Assembly (NCBI GenBank): GCA_002392765.1
Contig: DGHT01000039.1
Span: forward strand, 5,942 to 52,271
Source: Verrucomicrobia bacterium UBA3841
GTDB lineage: Bacteria; Verrucomicrobiota; Kiritimatiellia; RFP12; UBA1067
Direction of reading: 5' to 3'
Length of the DNA stretch: 46,330 nucleotides
Shown here: positions 23,636 to 31,108 of the stretch, in pieces
How positions within the stretch are numbered: position 1 is the stretch's first letter
How the letters are laid out: every line of letters begins with the position of its first letter
Notes under the pieces: generated by a model
Told to the model about the DNA's origin: nothing
Seen by the model: the letters and a program-made list of their open reading frames with translations, nothing else
The model's database searches: none
Translations under genes and position numbers: made by a program

Positions 23636-23653
23636 ATGGTACGACGCAAATGA
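23636..23653 (+). other. Five-codon leader reading frame overlapping the MFS start
   Basis: ATG GTA CGA CGC AAA TGA encodes MVRRK. It has AAAGGG four bases upstream, and its stop overlaps the ATG of the transporter gene (ATGA). The transporter ATG itself is 17 bases from that site, so initiation there may depend on coupling with the leader. Confidence 0.4.
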
Positions 23654-25140
23654 AAAAAATGACTAATTTCCGCTGGATAATCTGTTCGCTGCTGTTTTTC
23701 GCGACGACTGTCAACTACCTTGACCGCCAGGTGCTGTCGCTGACGTACAAAGACTTCATCGCTCCCGTTTTCGGCTGGACCGACGACGACTACGGCACGA
23801 TTACCGCAGTGTTCTCGATCATATACGCGCTGTGCAATCTTTTCGCCGGCAAGTTCATCGACAGGCTCGGCACCAGAAAAGGCTATCTGTGGGCGATATT
23901 CATCTGGTCGCTCGGCGCGTGTCTGCACGCCGGCTGCGGCGCCGGAACATCCTGGCTCAAGGCGGCCGGATTTCTTGGAATGTTCGGCATAACGGTTTCC
24001 GTCTGGCTCTTTCTCGCGTGCCGCGCCGTTCTCGCCCTCGGCGAGGCGGGCAACTTCCCTGCGGCCATCAAGGTGACGGCGGAATACTTTCCGAAGAAGG
24101 ATCGTGCGTTCGCGACGTCCATCTTCAACGCAGGATCGTCCGTGGGTGCGCTTGCCGCCCCGCTTTCGATTCCCCTGATCGCGAAACATTTCGGCTGGGA
24201 GTGGTCGTTCGTCATTATCGGCGCGCTCGGTTTTGTCTGGATGGGCTTCTGGATGTGGCTCTACAAAAAGCCCGCCGGCAACCCGCGCGTGAACGAGGCG
24301 GAGCTTGCGTACATCAACCAGGACGAGTCCGTATCGTCCGAACGCGGTCCGGACGTCGAATCCGGGGCGGATGCCAAATCCGAGGCGGCCGGACCGAAGA
24401 TATCCTATCTCAAGGCGTTCTCGCTCAGGCAGACGTGGTCGCTCGTGTTCGGACGCTTTCTCACGGACGGCGTCTGGTGGTTTTTCCTGTTCTGGACGCC
24501 GGGCTACTTCAGCGAGCAGTTCGGCTACACGAGCGACTCCAGCATGGGCCGGTGGCTCATCTTTACGCTTTATGCGATCGTCACCGTCGTCTCGATCTAT
24601 CTGTGCAGGATTCCGGCCTACCTGGTCGAGAAGCGCGGCATGAACGCATACGACGGCCGCATGGTGGCAATGTTCGTTTTCGCATGCTTCCCGCTTCTGG
24701 CCTTGGGCGCGCAGCCGCTCGGCAGGTTTTCCGCGTGGTGGCCGGCCATACTGATCGGCCTTGCGTGCGCAGGCCACCAGGCATGGAGCGCAAACGTCTA
24801 TTCCGTCGTGGGCGACATGTTCCCCAAGTCGACGATCGGCACCTTGACCGGCATTGCGCAATTTGCGGCGGGCTGCGGCAGCTTTATCGTGCAGAAGAGC
24901 GCCGGCAAACTCTTCACATACGCGGCCGGCACTACGATTGTCGACGGAAAGGAGGTCGAAATGACGAAGGATCTTCTCGCCTCCGGCGCGCAGTACGTCC
25001 GTCCGGCAATGGAGTTTCTCGGCTACACCGGCAAGCCTGCGGGGTACTGCATCGTGTTCGGCTACTGCGCCGTCGCGTACGTTGCGGGATGGTGCATCAT
25101 GAAGTCGCTCGTCCCGCACTACAGAAAAGTCGAACTGTAA
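23650..25140 (+). CDS. MFS transporter, hexuronate/sugar-acid (ACS) type
   Basis: The 496-residue product has about 12 hydrophobic segments and the ACS-family signature NYLDRQ near residue 23, then FAGKFIDRLGTRKGY (the loop 2-3 motif) and RAVLALGEAGNFPAAIK. These match ExuT/GudP-like transporters of hexuronates and aldarates driven by protons. A charged loop near 220-255 separates the halves. It is the first gene of an operon with a DUF805 gene (one base away) and an SGNH-type gene. The exact sugar acid cannot be read from the sequence. Confidence 0.85.
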   Translation: MKKMTNFRWIICSLLFFATTVNYLDRQVLSLTYKDFIAPVFGWTDDDYGTITAVFSIIYALCNLFAGKFIDRLGTRKGYLWAIFIWSLGACLHAGCGAGTSWLKAAGFLGMFGITVSVWLFLACRAVLALGEAGNFPAAIKVTAEYFPKKDRAFATSIFNAGSSVGALAAPLSIPLIAKHFGWEWSFVIIGALGFVWMGFWMWLYKKPAGNPRVNEAELAYINQDESVSSERGPDVESGADAKSEAAGPKISYLKAFSLRQTWSLVFGRFLTDGVWWFFLFWTPGYFSEQFGYTSDSSMGRWLIFTLYAIVTVVSIYLCRIPAYLVEKRGMNAYDGRMVAMFVFACFPLLALGAQPLGRFSAWWPAILIGLACAGHQAWSANVYSVVGDMFPKSTIGTLTGIAQFAAGCGSFIVQKSAGKLFTYAAGTTIVDGKEVEMTKDLLASGAQYVRPAMEFLGYTGKPAGYCIVFGYCAVAYVAGWCIMKSLVPHYRKVEL

Positions 25141-25141
25141 C

Positions 25142-25735
25142 ATGGCGGCGGAAAGAGACAGGCCGGACGACGGCAGGGGTCTGCGGTGCAGATATTGGCT
25201 GGACTGCTGGAAAAAGGCGTTTAAATTCTCCGGCCGCGCCAGAAGAAGCGAATACTGGTCGTTCGTCATCTGGGGGTTTGTGGCGAACATGATGGCCGGA
25301 GCCGTAGCGGAGACGATCCTCGCAGCCTTCGGCCGGGCTCCCGCCGCCGCCGATGCGGGCGGCGCGACTTTCGCGTCATACGCGTACTCCGTGCTCGCAG
25401 CGGTGCCGGGCATGGCAGTGTGCGTCCGCCGGCTCCATGACACGGGCCGGACCGGATGGTTCTATTTTCTTCTTCTGACCCCTCTGGCGCTCATCGGAGC
25501 GATGGCGGACATCAAATCCCCCGTTGCCATAATCTGGCTCGCGCTGGCGTTTTCCGGTCCAGTCGTGTTACTGTACTATATGTGCCAGGCGGGGGATGGA
25601 GATGAAAACAAGTTCGGCGAAAATCCAAAAACAGGCGCTTCCGCATCCACCGATGCGGGAGGCCTTGCGTGTATTCTCGCCGTTATCGCGGTTTGCGCGG
25701 TCGCCGGCGCCGTTTGCGCTCTGATTGCCGGTTGA
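25142..25735 (+). CDS. DUF805 family membrane protein
   Basis: The 197-residue product has the DUF805 (YhaH/YhaI-like) hallmarks: WKKAFKFSGRARRSEYW near the N-terminus, VRRLHDTGRTGW in the middle, four TM helices, and GDGDENKFGENP after the last. An extra hydrophobic segment closes the C-terminus. The family function is unknown. It starts one base after the MFS stop and is probably translated by coupling. Confidence 0.85.
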   Translation: MAAERDRPDDGRGLRCRYWLDCWKKAFKFSGRARRSEYWSFVIWGFVANMMAGAVAETILAAFGRAPAAADAGGATFASYAYSVLAAVPGMAVCVRRLHDTGRTGWFYFLLLTPLALIGAMADIKSPVAIIWLALAFSGPVVLLYYMCQAGDGDENKFGENPKTGASASTDAGGLACILAVIAVCAVAGAVCALIAG

Positions 25736-25751
25736 AAGGAGACTCTGCAAC

Positions 25752-26606
25752 ATGAAAACGATGAAAAACGCATTTTGCTCCGCCGCGGCGCTGCTTGCCG
25801 CGGCCTGCGGACCGCTGGAATCTCCGGCCGGGACCGGCGTTCGGCAGGGGCCGGACGGCGAACCGCTCAAAGTCCTTATGATCGGCAACAGTTTTTCGAT
25901 ATGCGCGCTCGACAAGACTCCCGGAATCGTCGCGGCGATGGGCGGGAAACTCGATCTGGCCTCGCTCTACATCGGAGGATGTTCGCTCGAACGCCACTGC
26001 CGGAATATCGAAGCGGCATCCACGAACGCGACATTCAAACCGTACCGGTTCAACCGCAACACACTGGGGAAATCTTCGACGGGGAAACGTTCGGCCAACA
26101 TCCCCGACGCCCTGGCGATGGAAAAATGGGATGTCGTGACGATCCAGCAGGCGAGCCATTTCAGCTGGAGGCCGGACACGTTCGAGCCGTGGGGCGGCCG
26201 CCTTGTCGAGACGATCCGCAAACTGGCTCCGCAGGCGAAGATAGTCGTCCAGGAGACGTGGAGCTATCCTCCGTGGGACAAGCGTCTTGCGAAATTCGGA
26301 TTCGACCAGGCTGAAATGTACGCAAGGCTCCACCGGGCCTACGCGGATTTCGCCGCCAAATACGGCTTCGACATCCTTCCCGTGGGCACGGCGGCCGAAT
26401 ATGTTCCAGACCGCAACCGTCTGTTCACCGCGCCCGATTTCCACTTCAACGAGGAAGGCCGCTATCTCCAGGGGCTCGTATTCGCGGCGAAACTCTTCGG
26501 CTTCGACGTGCGCGGATGTCCTTGCAAGCCGGCGAAGATGGACGAGGCGCGCGCCGCCGCGATAAAGGCCGCCGCAATGGACGCCGTCGGCCGCGCCGCG
26601 CCTTAA
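25752..26606 (+). CDS. SGNH-hydrolase-like lipoprotein (DUF4886 type)
   Basis: The 284-residue product begins with a lipoprotein signal (NAFCSAAALLAAAC). GNSFS carries the candidate catalytic Ser of an SGNH/GDSL fold, GGCSLERHC the Gly block, and DFHFNEEG the Asp/His pair near the end. Such enzymes remove acyl groups or rearrange sugars, but the substrate is unknown. AAAGGAG lies nine bases before the ATG at 25752, which argues for this start rather than the upstream TTG at 25725. Its stop overlaps the stop of the convergent glycosidase gene (TTAA). It is third in the MFS operon. Confidence 0.8.
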   Translation: MKTMKNAFCSAAALLAAACGPLESPAGTGVRQGPDGEPLKVLMIGNSFSICALDKTPGIVAAMGGKLDLASLYIGGCSLERHCRNIEAASTNATFKPYRFNRNTLGKSSTGKRSANIPDALAMEKWDVVTIQQASHFSWRPDTFEPWGGRLVETIRKLAPQAKIVVQETWSYPPWDKRLAKFGFDQAEMYARLHRAYADFAAKYGFDILPVGTAAEYVPDRNRLFTAPDFHFNEEGRYLQGLVFAAKLFGFDVRGCPCKPAKMDEARAAAIKAAAMDAVGRAAP

Positions 26607-28375
26607 TCCGCCGTATACGTTATATCGTCAAGAAAGAACGAGAAGGGGTCTCCGTCGTTGGAAAGGGAGAACCCGAAGCCGGTCTTGACCGTTTCGAGGT
26701 TCAGTCCGTCCAGCGGGATGCGGTAGCGCGTCCATTCCTTCTTGAGTCTCACGTTCTTCAGTTCCGCGTTGGCCGTGTCGCTGTAGGGCTTGTCTTTCAG
26801 ACCTCCCATGAAAAATGTCACCGTCTCCCCTCCGCGCAGGCCGCGCGCGCGGAATACAAGCGTCGTCGCGCCGGTCAGGTTCCGTCCGCCGGGCTTGTCG
26901 CCCCAGTCGTTCGCGGGGCTCTGCCAGAATATACCGGCCCAGCCGATGTGGTCGAGATAGTCGATCCTGATGCACGATTTCCCGGAGTAGGGATTGTCGG
27001 TGCAGTTCTCGTCGACCTTCAGCGCGCGCGTGTTGCCCATGTAGCCGGACGGCGTCCAGTTCATAGACGAGTCGGAATAGACGGCCAGCGGCAGTTTCGC
27101 TGGCTTGAGCGTACGCTTTGGCGCGGGACCTCCCGCCGTGAGCGGGACGTTGGCGTAGGCGGCGCCTCCCTTTCCGTCGAAACAATAGGCGTACAGGCGG
27201 TATGTCCCGCCGCCCGGAAGCTTCACGGCGACCGATGGCGTGCCCTGTCCGGAAACAATCGCCCCGTCCCAGCCTTCCGGCATGGGCAGGCCCGTTCCGA
27301 TTGTGTCGTAGTCCTGCGTGTCCGAAAGCAGCGTCCAGCGCCATTGCAGCCTGTCGCCGTCGGGATCTTTGGCGGCGACGGAGGCTTTCAGGACTTCGTC
27401 CGCTTTTATGCCGGACGTTTTCGCGCACGAAACCGGCTCGATGCGCGGCACCCTGTTCTTCGGCTTTTTGACGCCCCAGGCCGTCTGCACCGCTTCCGCG
27501 GACGCGAGAATCGAGCCGTCGGGAAGAAGCATGCCGTGCCAGGTGGGGGTCGATTCAACCTTCCACCCCCAGGTGAAAGCGAATGAGCCCAGACAAAGGC
27601 GTCCTTGCTCGGAAGCGATTCCTTCCTCGTAGCTTTTGCGGAACATTTCGCCTTTTTCCGTAGAGGTCGCCTCCAGAGGTATCCCGCATTGATCCTTCGG
27701 GCCTTCCCAACTGCCGCGCGCGCCGAACTCCGTCACCATGTACGGACGATCCATGCCGGCTTCGCGCCAGCGTTTGCCGAGACTCGGACATCCGCCGTAC
27801 GAGTTGATGCCGAGGAAGTCGAGGTGCGGGGCGAGAACGCGGAATTCTTCGATGGTCTCGCGCGGTATTTCCGCCACGACCGTGCATACGGGGTGGTCCG
27901 GATCGATTTCCTTCACCTTCGCGGCCAGACGGTCGATGAACTCCCACATCTCCCGGCGGTGCGGATTCTGCATTTCCATCTCGTTGCCCAGCGCCCAGCA
28001 CAGAAGAGCGCCGTCGTCCTTGAACCGCTCCACCTTGGAAAGAACGTCCCGCTCGGTCTCTTCGAGACTCGCCGCGTTCGTGTAGTCGAATCCGTGCTCG
28101 GCGTGTCCGAGCCAGAATCCCGCCATCACCATCAGGCCGTTCGCGCGGGCTTCCGCCAGATCGTCGTCGAGCCTGTCGGCACCCCACGTCCTGAACGCAT
28201 TCGCGCCTTTCGACGCGAGAAGTTTTTTCGAGGCGCCCCCTCCCGCTCCGCGGACGAAGAACGGTTTGCCGTCAACGGCGAGGTTCCATTTGCCGTTGCT
28301 TCCTTCGATTTTGACTGTCGAAGAAAACGAAACGGACGCGGCCAGCGACATGACAATAAAAAGAATGTGTTTCAT
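26603..28375 (-). CDS. Secreted glycoside hydrolase, clan GH-A TIM barrel (GH2/GH5-like)
   Basis: The 590-residue product has a signal peptide (ILFIVMSLAASVSFSS). Residues 30-310 form a TIM barrel with ALGNEME carrying the acid/base Glu132 and VTEFGARG carrying the nucleophile Glu216. An Ig/PKD-like segment (about 330-430) and a jelly-roll carbohydrate-binding-like domain (about 440-590) follow. The barrel is of the GH2 catalytic type without the usual N-terminal sandwich domains, so a GH5 or other GH-A assignment is possible. A TAGAAT box lies seven bases before the ATG at 28375. The gene diverges from a XylR-like regulator, which is likely its controller. Confidence 0.8.
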   Translation of the reverse strand: MKHILFIVMSLAASVSFSSTVKIEGSNGKWNLAVDGKPFFVRGAGGGASKKLLASKGANAFRTWGADRLDDDLAEARANGLMVMAGFWLGHAEHGFDYTNAASLEETERDVLSKVERFKDDGALLCWALGNEMEMQNPHRREMWEFIDRLAAKVKEIDPDHPVCTVVAEIPRETIEEFRVLAPHLDFLGINSYGGCPSLGKRWREAGMDRPYMVTEFGARGSWEGPKDQCGIPLEATSTEKGEMFRKSYEEGIASEQGRLCLGSFAFTWGWKVESTPTWHGMLLPDGSILASAEAVQTAWGVKKPKNRVPRIEPVSCAKTSGIKADEVLKASVAAKDPDGDRLQWRWTLLSDTQDYDTIGTGLPMPEGWDGAIVSGQGTPSVAVKLPGGGTYRLYAYCFDGKGGAAYANVPLTAGGPAPKRTLKPAKLPLAVYSDSSMNWTPSGYMGNTRALKVDENCTDNPYSGKSCIRIDYLDHIGWAGIFWQSPANDWGDKPGGRNLTGATTLVFRARGLRGGETVTFFMGGLKDKPYSDTANAELKNVRLKKEWTRYRIPLDGLNLETVKTGFGFSLSNDGDPFSFFLDDITYTAD

Positions 28376-28382
28376 GCCCAAT

Positions 28383-28391
28383 ATTCTACCA
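28383..28391 (-). promoter_or_regulatory. Extended -10 promoter of the glycosidase gene
   Basis: On the minus strand TGGTAGAAT carries TAGAAT at 28388-28383, seven bases before the ATG. The -35 region is poor. Confidence 0.6.
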
Positions 28392-28441
28392 TTTATAGTT
28401 CCTGCGCTCCAGTTTTAAATGCGGATAAAAAAAGTGACGAT

Positions 28442-28470
28442 TTGCGTATTTGCGTTTTTTTTGATAGAAT
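28442..28470 (+). promoter_or_regulatory. Promoter and direct repeat of the XylR-like regulator
   Basis: TTGCGT at 28442-28447, 17 bases, TAGAAT at 28465-28470. The heptamer TTTGCGT is repeated at 28441 and 28449, overlapping the -35, and could be an operator. The ATG follows the -10 by nine bases. Confidence 0.6.
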
Positions 28471-28479
28471 TACGGCACG

Positions 28480-29622
28480 ATGGAAACGGTGCTTTTCATA
28501 ACCGATCTCCATACCGGGGCGCATGTAATCGAAATCTCTGGCGTGTTCGAGCGTGCCGCGCGGTTTGGATGGCGCGTGATAGAGATCGAACGCGACCGCA
28601 CGACGAGGCCTCTCGCCGAGTTCGTGCGCACATGGCGTCCGGCGGGGTGCATAATGGAATGCGGCAAATTGACGGATTCCATCGACATCGGCGAACTCGG
28701 GATTCCGGTCGTGTACATCGATCCGCCGCCGCAGACGCTGGAGAGGGGGTGCCTGTCGGTGGCGAACGACGCGGACGCGATCGCCGCGATGGCGCTGCGA
28801 GAACTTGTTCCCTTGAAATGCTCGTCGTTCGCGTACGTTGGATGGTGCGAGCGCACGACCTGGAGCGTCGGCCGCGGCGAAGCGTTCCGCCGGCACCTTG
28901 AGGAATCCGGTTTCGAGTGCAGCGTCTACGACGCGCCGTGGCACGAAACGTTCGCAGTGCAGAAGGAACTCGCCGGCTGGCTGAAGAAACTCAAGCCGCG
29001 CGTAGGAGTGTTCGCGGCGAACGACTATGCGGCGGAGCAGGTGGCGGGGGCCTGCGAAATCGCGGGACTCGAAAGCCCTGCGGATGTCGCCATCGTCGGG
29101 GTGGACAACGATGCGCTTTTGTGCGAAAACACTTTCCCGACCCTTACGAGCATCGAGCCTGACTTCAAGGAGGCCGGACGCCTTGCGGCGGACCTTCTCC
29201 GCGAGGCGATCGCAGGCGGGGATGGCGCAAAGGGAGACGTCCGTCTCGCATTCGGTCCGCGTTCCCTGGCGAGACGCCAGTCCACGCGCCTCGTGAACTC
29301 GCTGGACAGGCGCATCGTCCGCGCCGTCGAGCGTATCCGCCGCGACGCCTGCACCGGCATAAAGGCGGCCGACATCATCGACGAGACGGGCCTTTCGCGC
29401 CGTCTGGTGGAAAAGCGTTTCTTCGAGGCTACGGGCAGGACGATTCTCGGAGAGATCCGCGAGGTCCGTTTTGCGAAGGCGTTCGAAATCCTGCGCGACG
29501 GGACCGTTCCCATCGGCCGGATACCGGAACTTTGCGGGTGGGAGTCGGATTCGTATTTCAAGCGGGTTTTCAAGGCCAGAACCGGCATGACGCCGCGCGA
29601 GTGGAGAAGGAAGTCGGTATGA
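28480..29622 (+). CDS. XylR-type transcriptional regulator (LacI-like sensor plus AraC HTH)
   Basis: The 380-residue product has an N-terminal periplasmic-binding-protein-like sugar-sensing domain (1-265; VGVFAANDYAAEQVA and VGVDNDALLCE are typical) and a C-terminal AraC/XylS domain with two HTH motifs (SRRLVEKRFFEATGRT, then IGRIPELCGWESDSYFKRVF). This order is that of E. coli XylR and its relatives. No N-terminal LacI HTH is present. It is divergent from the glycosidase gene 104 bases away, and a MATE gene is coupled downstream. The inducer is unknown, probably a sugar. Confidence 0.9.
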   Translation: METVLFITDLHTGAHVIEISGVFERAARFGWRVIEIERDRTTRPLAEFVRTWRPAGCIMECGKLTDSIDIGELGIPVVYIDPPPQTLERGCLSVANDADAIAAMALRELVPLKCSSFAYVGWCERTTWSVGRGEAFRRHLEESGFECSVYDAPWHETFAVQKELAGWLKKLKPRVGVFAANDYAAEQVAGACEIAGLESPADVAIVGVDNDALLCENTFPTLTSIEPDFKEAGRLAADLLREAIAGGDGAKGDVRLAFGPRSLARRQSTRLVNSLDRRIVRAVERIRRDACTGIKAADIIDETGLSRRLVEKRFFEATGRTILGEIREVRFAKAFEILRDGTVPIGRIPELCGWESDSYFKRVFKARTGMTPREWRRKSV

Positions 29623-30965
29623 GATGCGCCGCCAGGGGGTTGCGCAGGCGGTTGTGGTCGCTGACGCTTCCCGTTTTTTTCGATATTGCGCTTCTGATGC
29701 TTGTCGGGTGCGTCGACACGATCATGCTTTCCCGCTGCGGCGACGGCGCGGTCGCGGCGGTCGGGATGGTGAACCAACTCGTGTCGCTGGTGTTTCTGGT
29801 CTACCAGTTCCTCTCTACCGGCTCGGCCATCCTGTGCGCGCAGTACTACGGGGCGGACGACAAGCAGCGGTTTGCCGTCACCGCCTCCCTCGCGCTGAAA
29901 CTCAATCTCTGGATCGGATTTGCGGCGAGCGCCGCGATTTCCGTTTGGCCTGGAGAGATATTGACGCTTATGGGGTTGAGACCGGAGCTGCTGGAAAGCG
30001 GGACGAGGTATCTCAGGATAACAGGGGCGTTTTCCATCTTTTCCGCCTTGTCGCTGGCGCTTGGCGCGATACTGCGGTCTGCGGGGCGCGTGGTTCCGCC
30101 GATGGTCGCGAACGTCGCGGGCAACGTGGTGAACGTTATCGGCAACTGGATGCTCATATTCGGGCATTTCGGCTTCCCGGCCATGGGGGTGGACGGCGCG
30201 GCGTACGCCACAAGCATCGCAAGATTCGCCGTTTTCGCCGTGCTAGGCGCATACGCGCTCCACGTCTGGAGATTGCACAGGCGCTCCGTTCCGCGCCCTG
30301 CTCCGGGAATGGGGCGCGCGGCGTTCTGCAAACTTCTCAAGGTCAGCATACCGGCGATGGGGGAGGAGATATCCTACTGTCTCAGCCAGGTGGCGGCGAT
30401 CTGGTTCATCAACAGGATTTCAAACGAGGCGCTGGCGGCCAAGACATACTGCTCGAGCCTCATCATGTTCGTTTTCCTCTTCTGCATGGCCGTTACGCAG
30501 GGCGGCGACATACTGGTCGGGCATCTCGTAGGCCGCCACAGATACCGCGCCACGTACCTCATGGGGACTTTCTTCATGCGCCGCGCGATGATGGTGACGC
30601 TGGTCTGCTCCGCCGCCCTGGCCGTCGCAGGCCCGTTTATCATGCCGTTTTTGACCGGTTCGAAGGAAATACTGCGAATTTCCGCGGCGATTCTCGCGAT
30701 AGACGTCATACTGGAGGTAGGACGCGTGCGGAACATTTTCGCGTGCGGGACTTTGCGGGCTGCCGGAGACGTAATCTATCCTGTCGTCGTGGGCATATCC
30801 GTGCAGTGGACTGTCGGCGTAGGCGTGGCGTACCTTATCGGAATCCCGGCCGGACTCGGACTCGTGGGCGTCTGGATAGGGTTCATGCTGGACGAAAACC
30901 TTCGCGGGATAATCCTGATGCGCCGCTGGCATTCCCTCGCCTGGCAGGGCAAAGCTTTTGTATAA
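29619..30965 (+). CDS. MATE family efflux transporter
   Basis: The 448-residue product has 12 predicted hydrophobic segments in two similar halves. It includes FDIALLMLVGCVDTIMLSRC in TM1, AVAAVGMVNQL and FAMGVDGAAYAT-like loops (FPAMGVDGAAYAT), and in the second half ISNEALAAKTY. These are characteristic of MATE/NorM-type antiporters that expel cationic compounds using Na+ or H+. The ATG overlaps the stop of the regulator (ATGA), which suggests regulation together. A specific substrate cannot be stated. Confidence 0.87.
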   Translation: MRCAARGLRRRLWSLTLPVFFDIALLMLVGCVDTIMLSRCGDGAVAAVGMVNQLVSLVFLVYQFLSTGSAILCAQYYGADDKQRFAVTASLALKLNLWIGFAASAAISVWPGEILTLMGLRPELLESGTRYLRITGAFSIFSALSLALGAILRSAGRVVPPMVANVAGNVVNVIGNWMLIFGHFGFPAMGVDGAAYATSIARFAVFAVLGAYALHVWRLHRRSVPRPAPGMGRAAFCKLLKVSIPAMGEEISYCLSQVAAIWFINRISNEALAAKTYCSSLIMFVFLFCMAVTQGGDILVGHLVGRHRYRATYLMGTFFMRRAMMVTLVCSAALAVAGPFIMPFLTGSKEILRISAAILAIDVILEVGRVRNIFACGTLRAAGDVIYPVVVGISVQWTVGVGVAYLIGIPAGLGLVGVWIGFMLDENLRGIILMRRWHSLAWQGKAFV

Positions 30966-31010
30966 GTGTAAAATGTAAAGTGTAAAGTGTAAATAAGTGA
31001 GAAGTGTAAA
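30966..31010 (+). repeat. Heptamer tandem repeat after the MATE gene
   Basis: GTGTAAA, ATGTAAA, GTGTAAA, GTGTAAA run in tandem from the base after the stop codon. A further GTGTAAA lies at 31004 after a ten-base gap. Confidence 0.85.
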
Positions 31011-31069
31011 TACGCAAATGGGCATATTTTTAAAGCGGTAAACGGCAACATGTATTTCGGAAAAAATGG

Positions 31070-31099
31070 TATACTATAGCTAAAGTCAAAAAAAAGGAG
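31070..31099 (+). promoter_or_regulatory. -10 box and ribosome site of the surface-protein gene
   Basis: TATACT at 31070-31075 precedes AAGGAG at 31094-31099, nine bases from the ATG at 31109. No clear -35 box was seen. Confidence 0.55.
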
Positions 31100-31108
31100 A
31101 GTTTTTCG

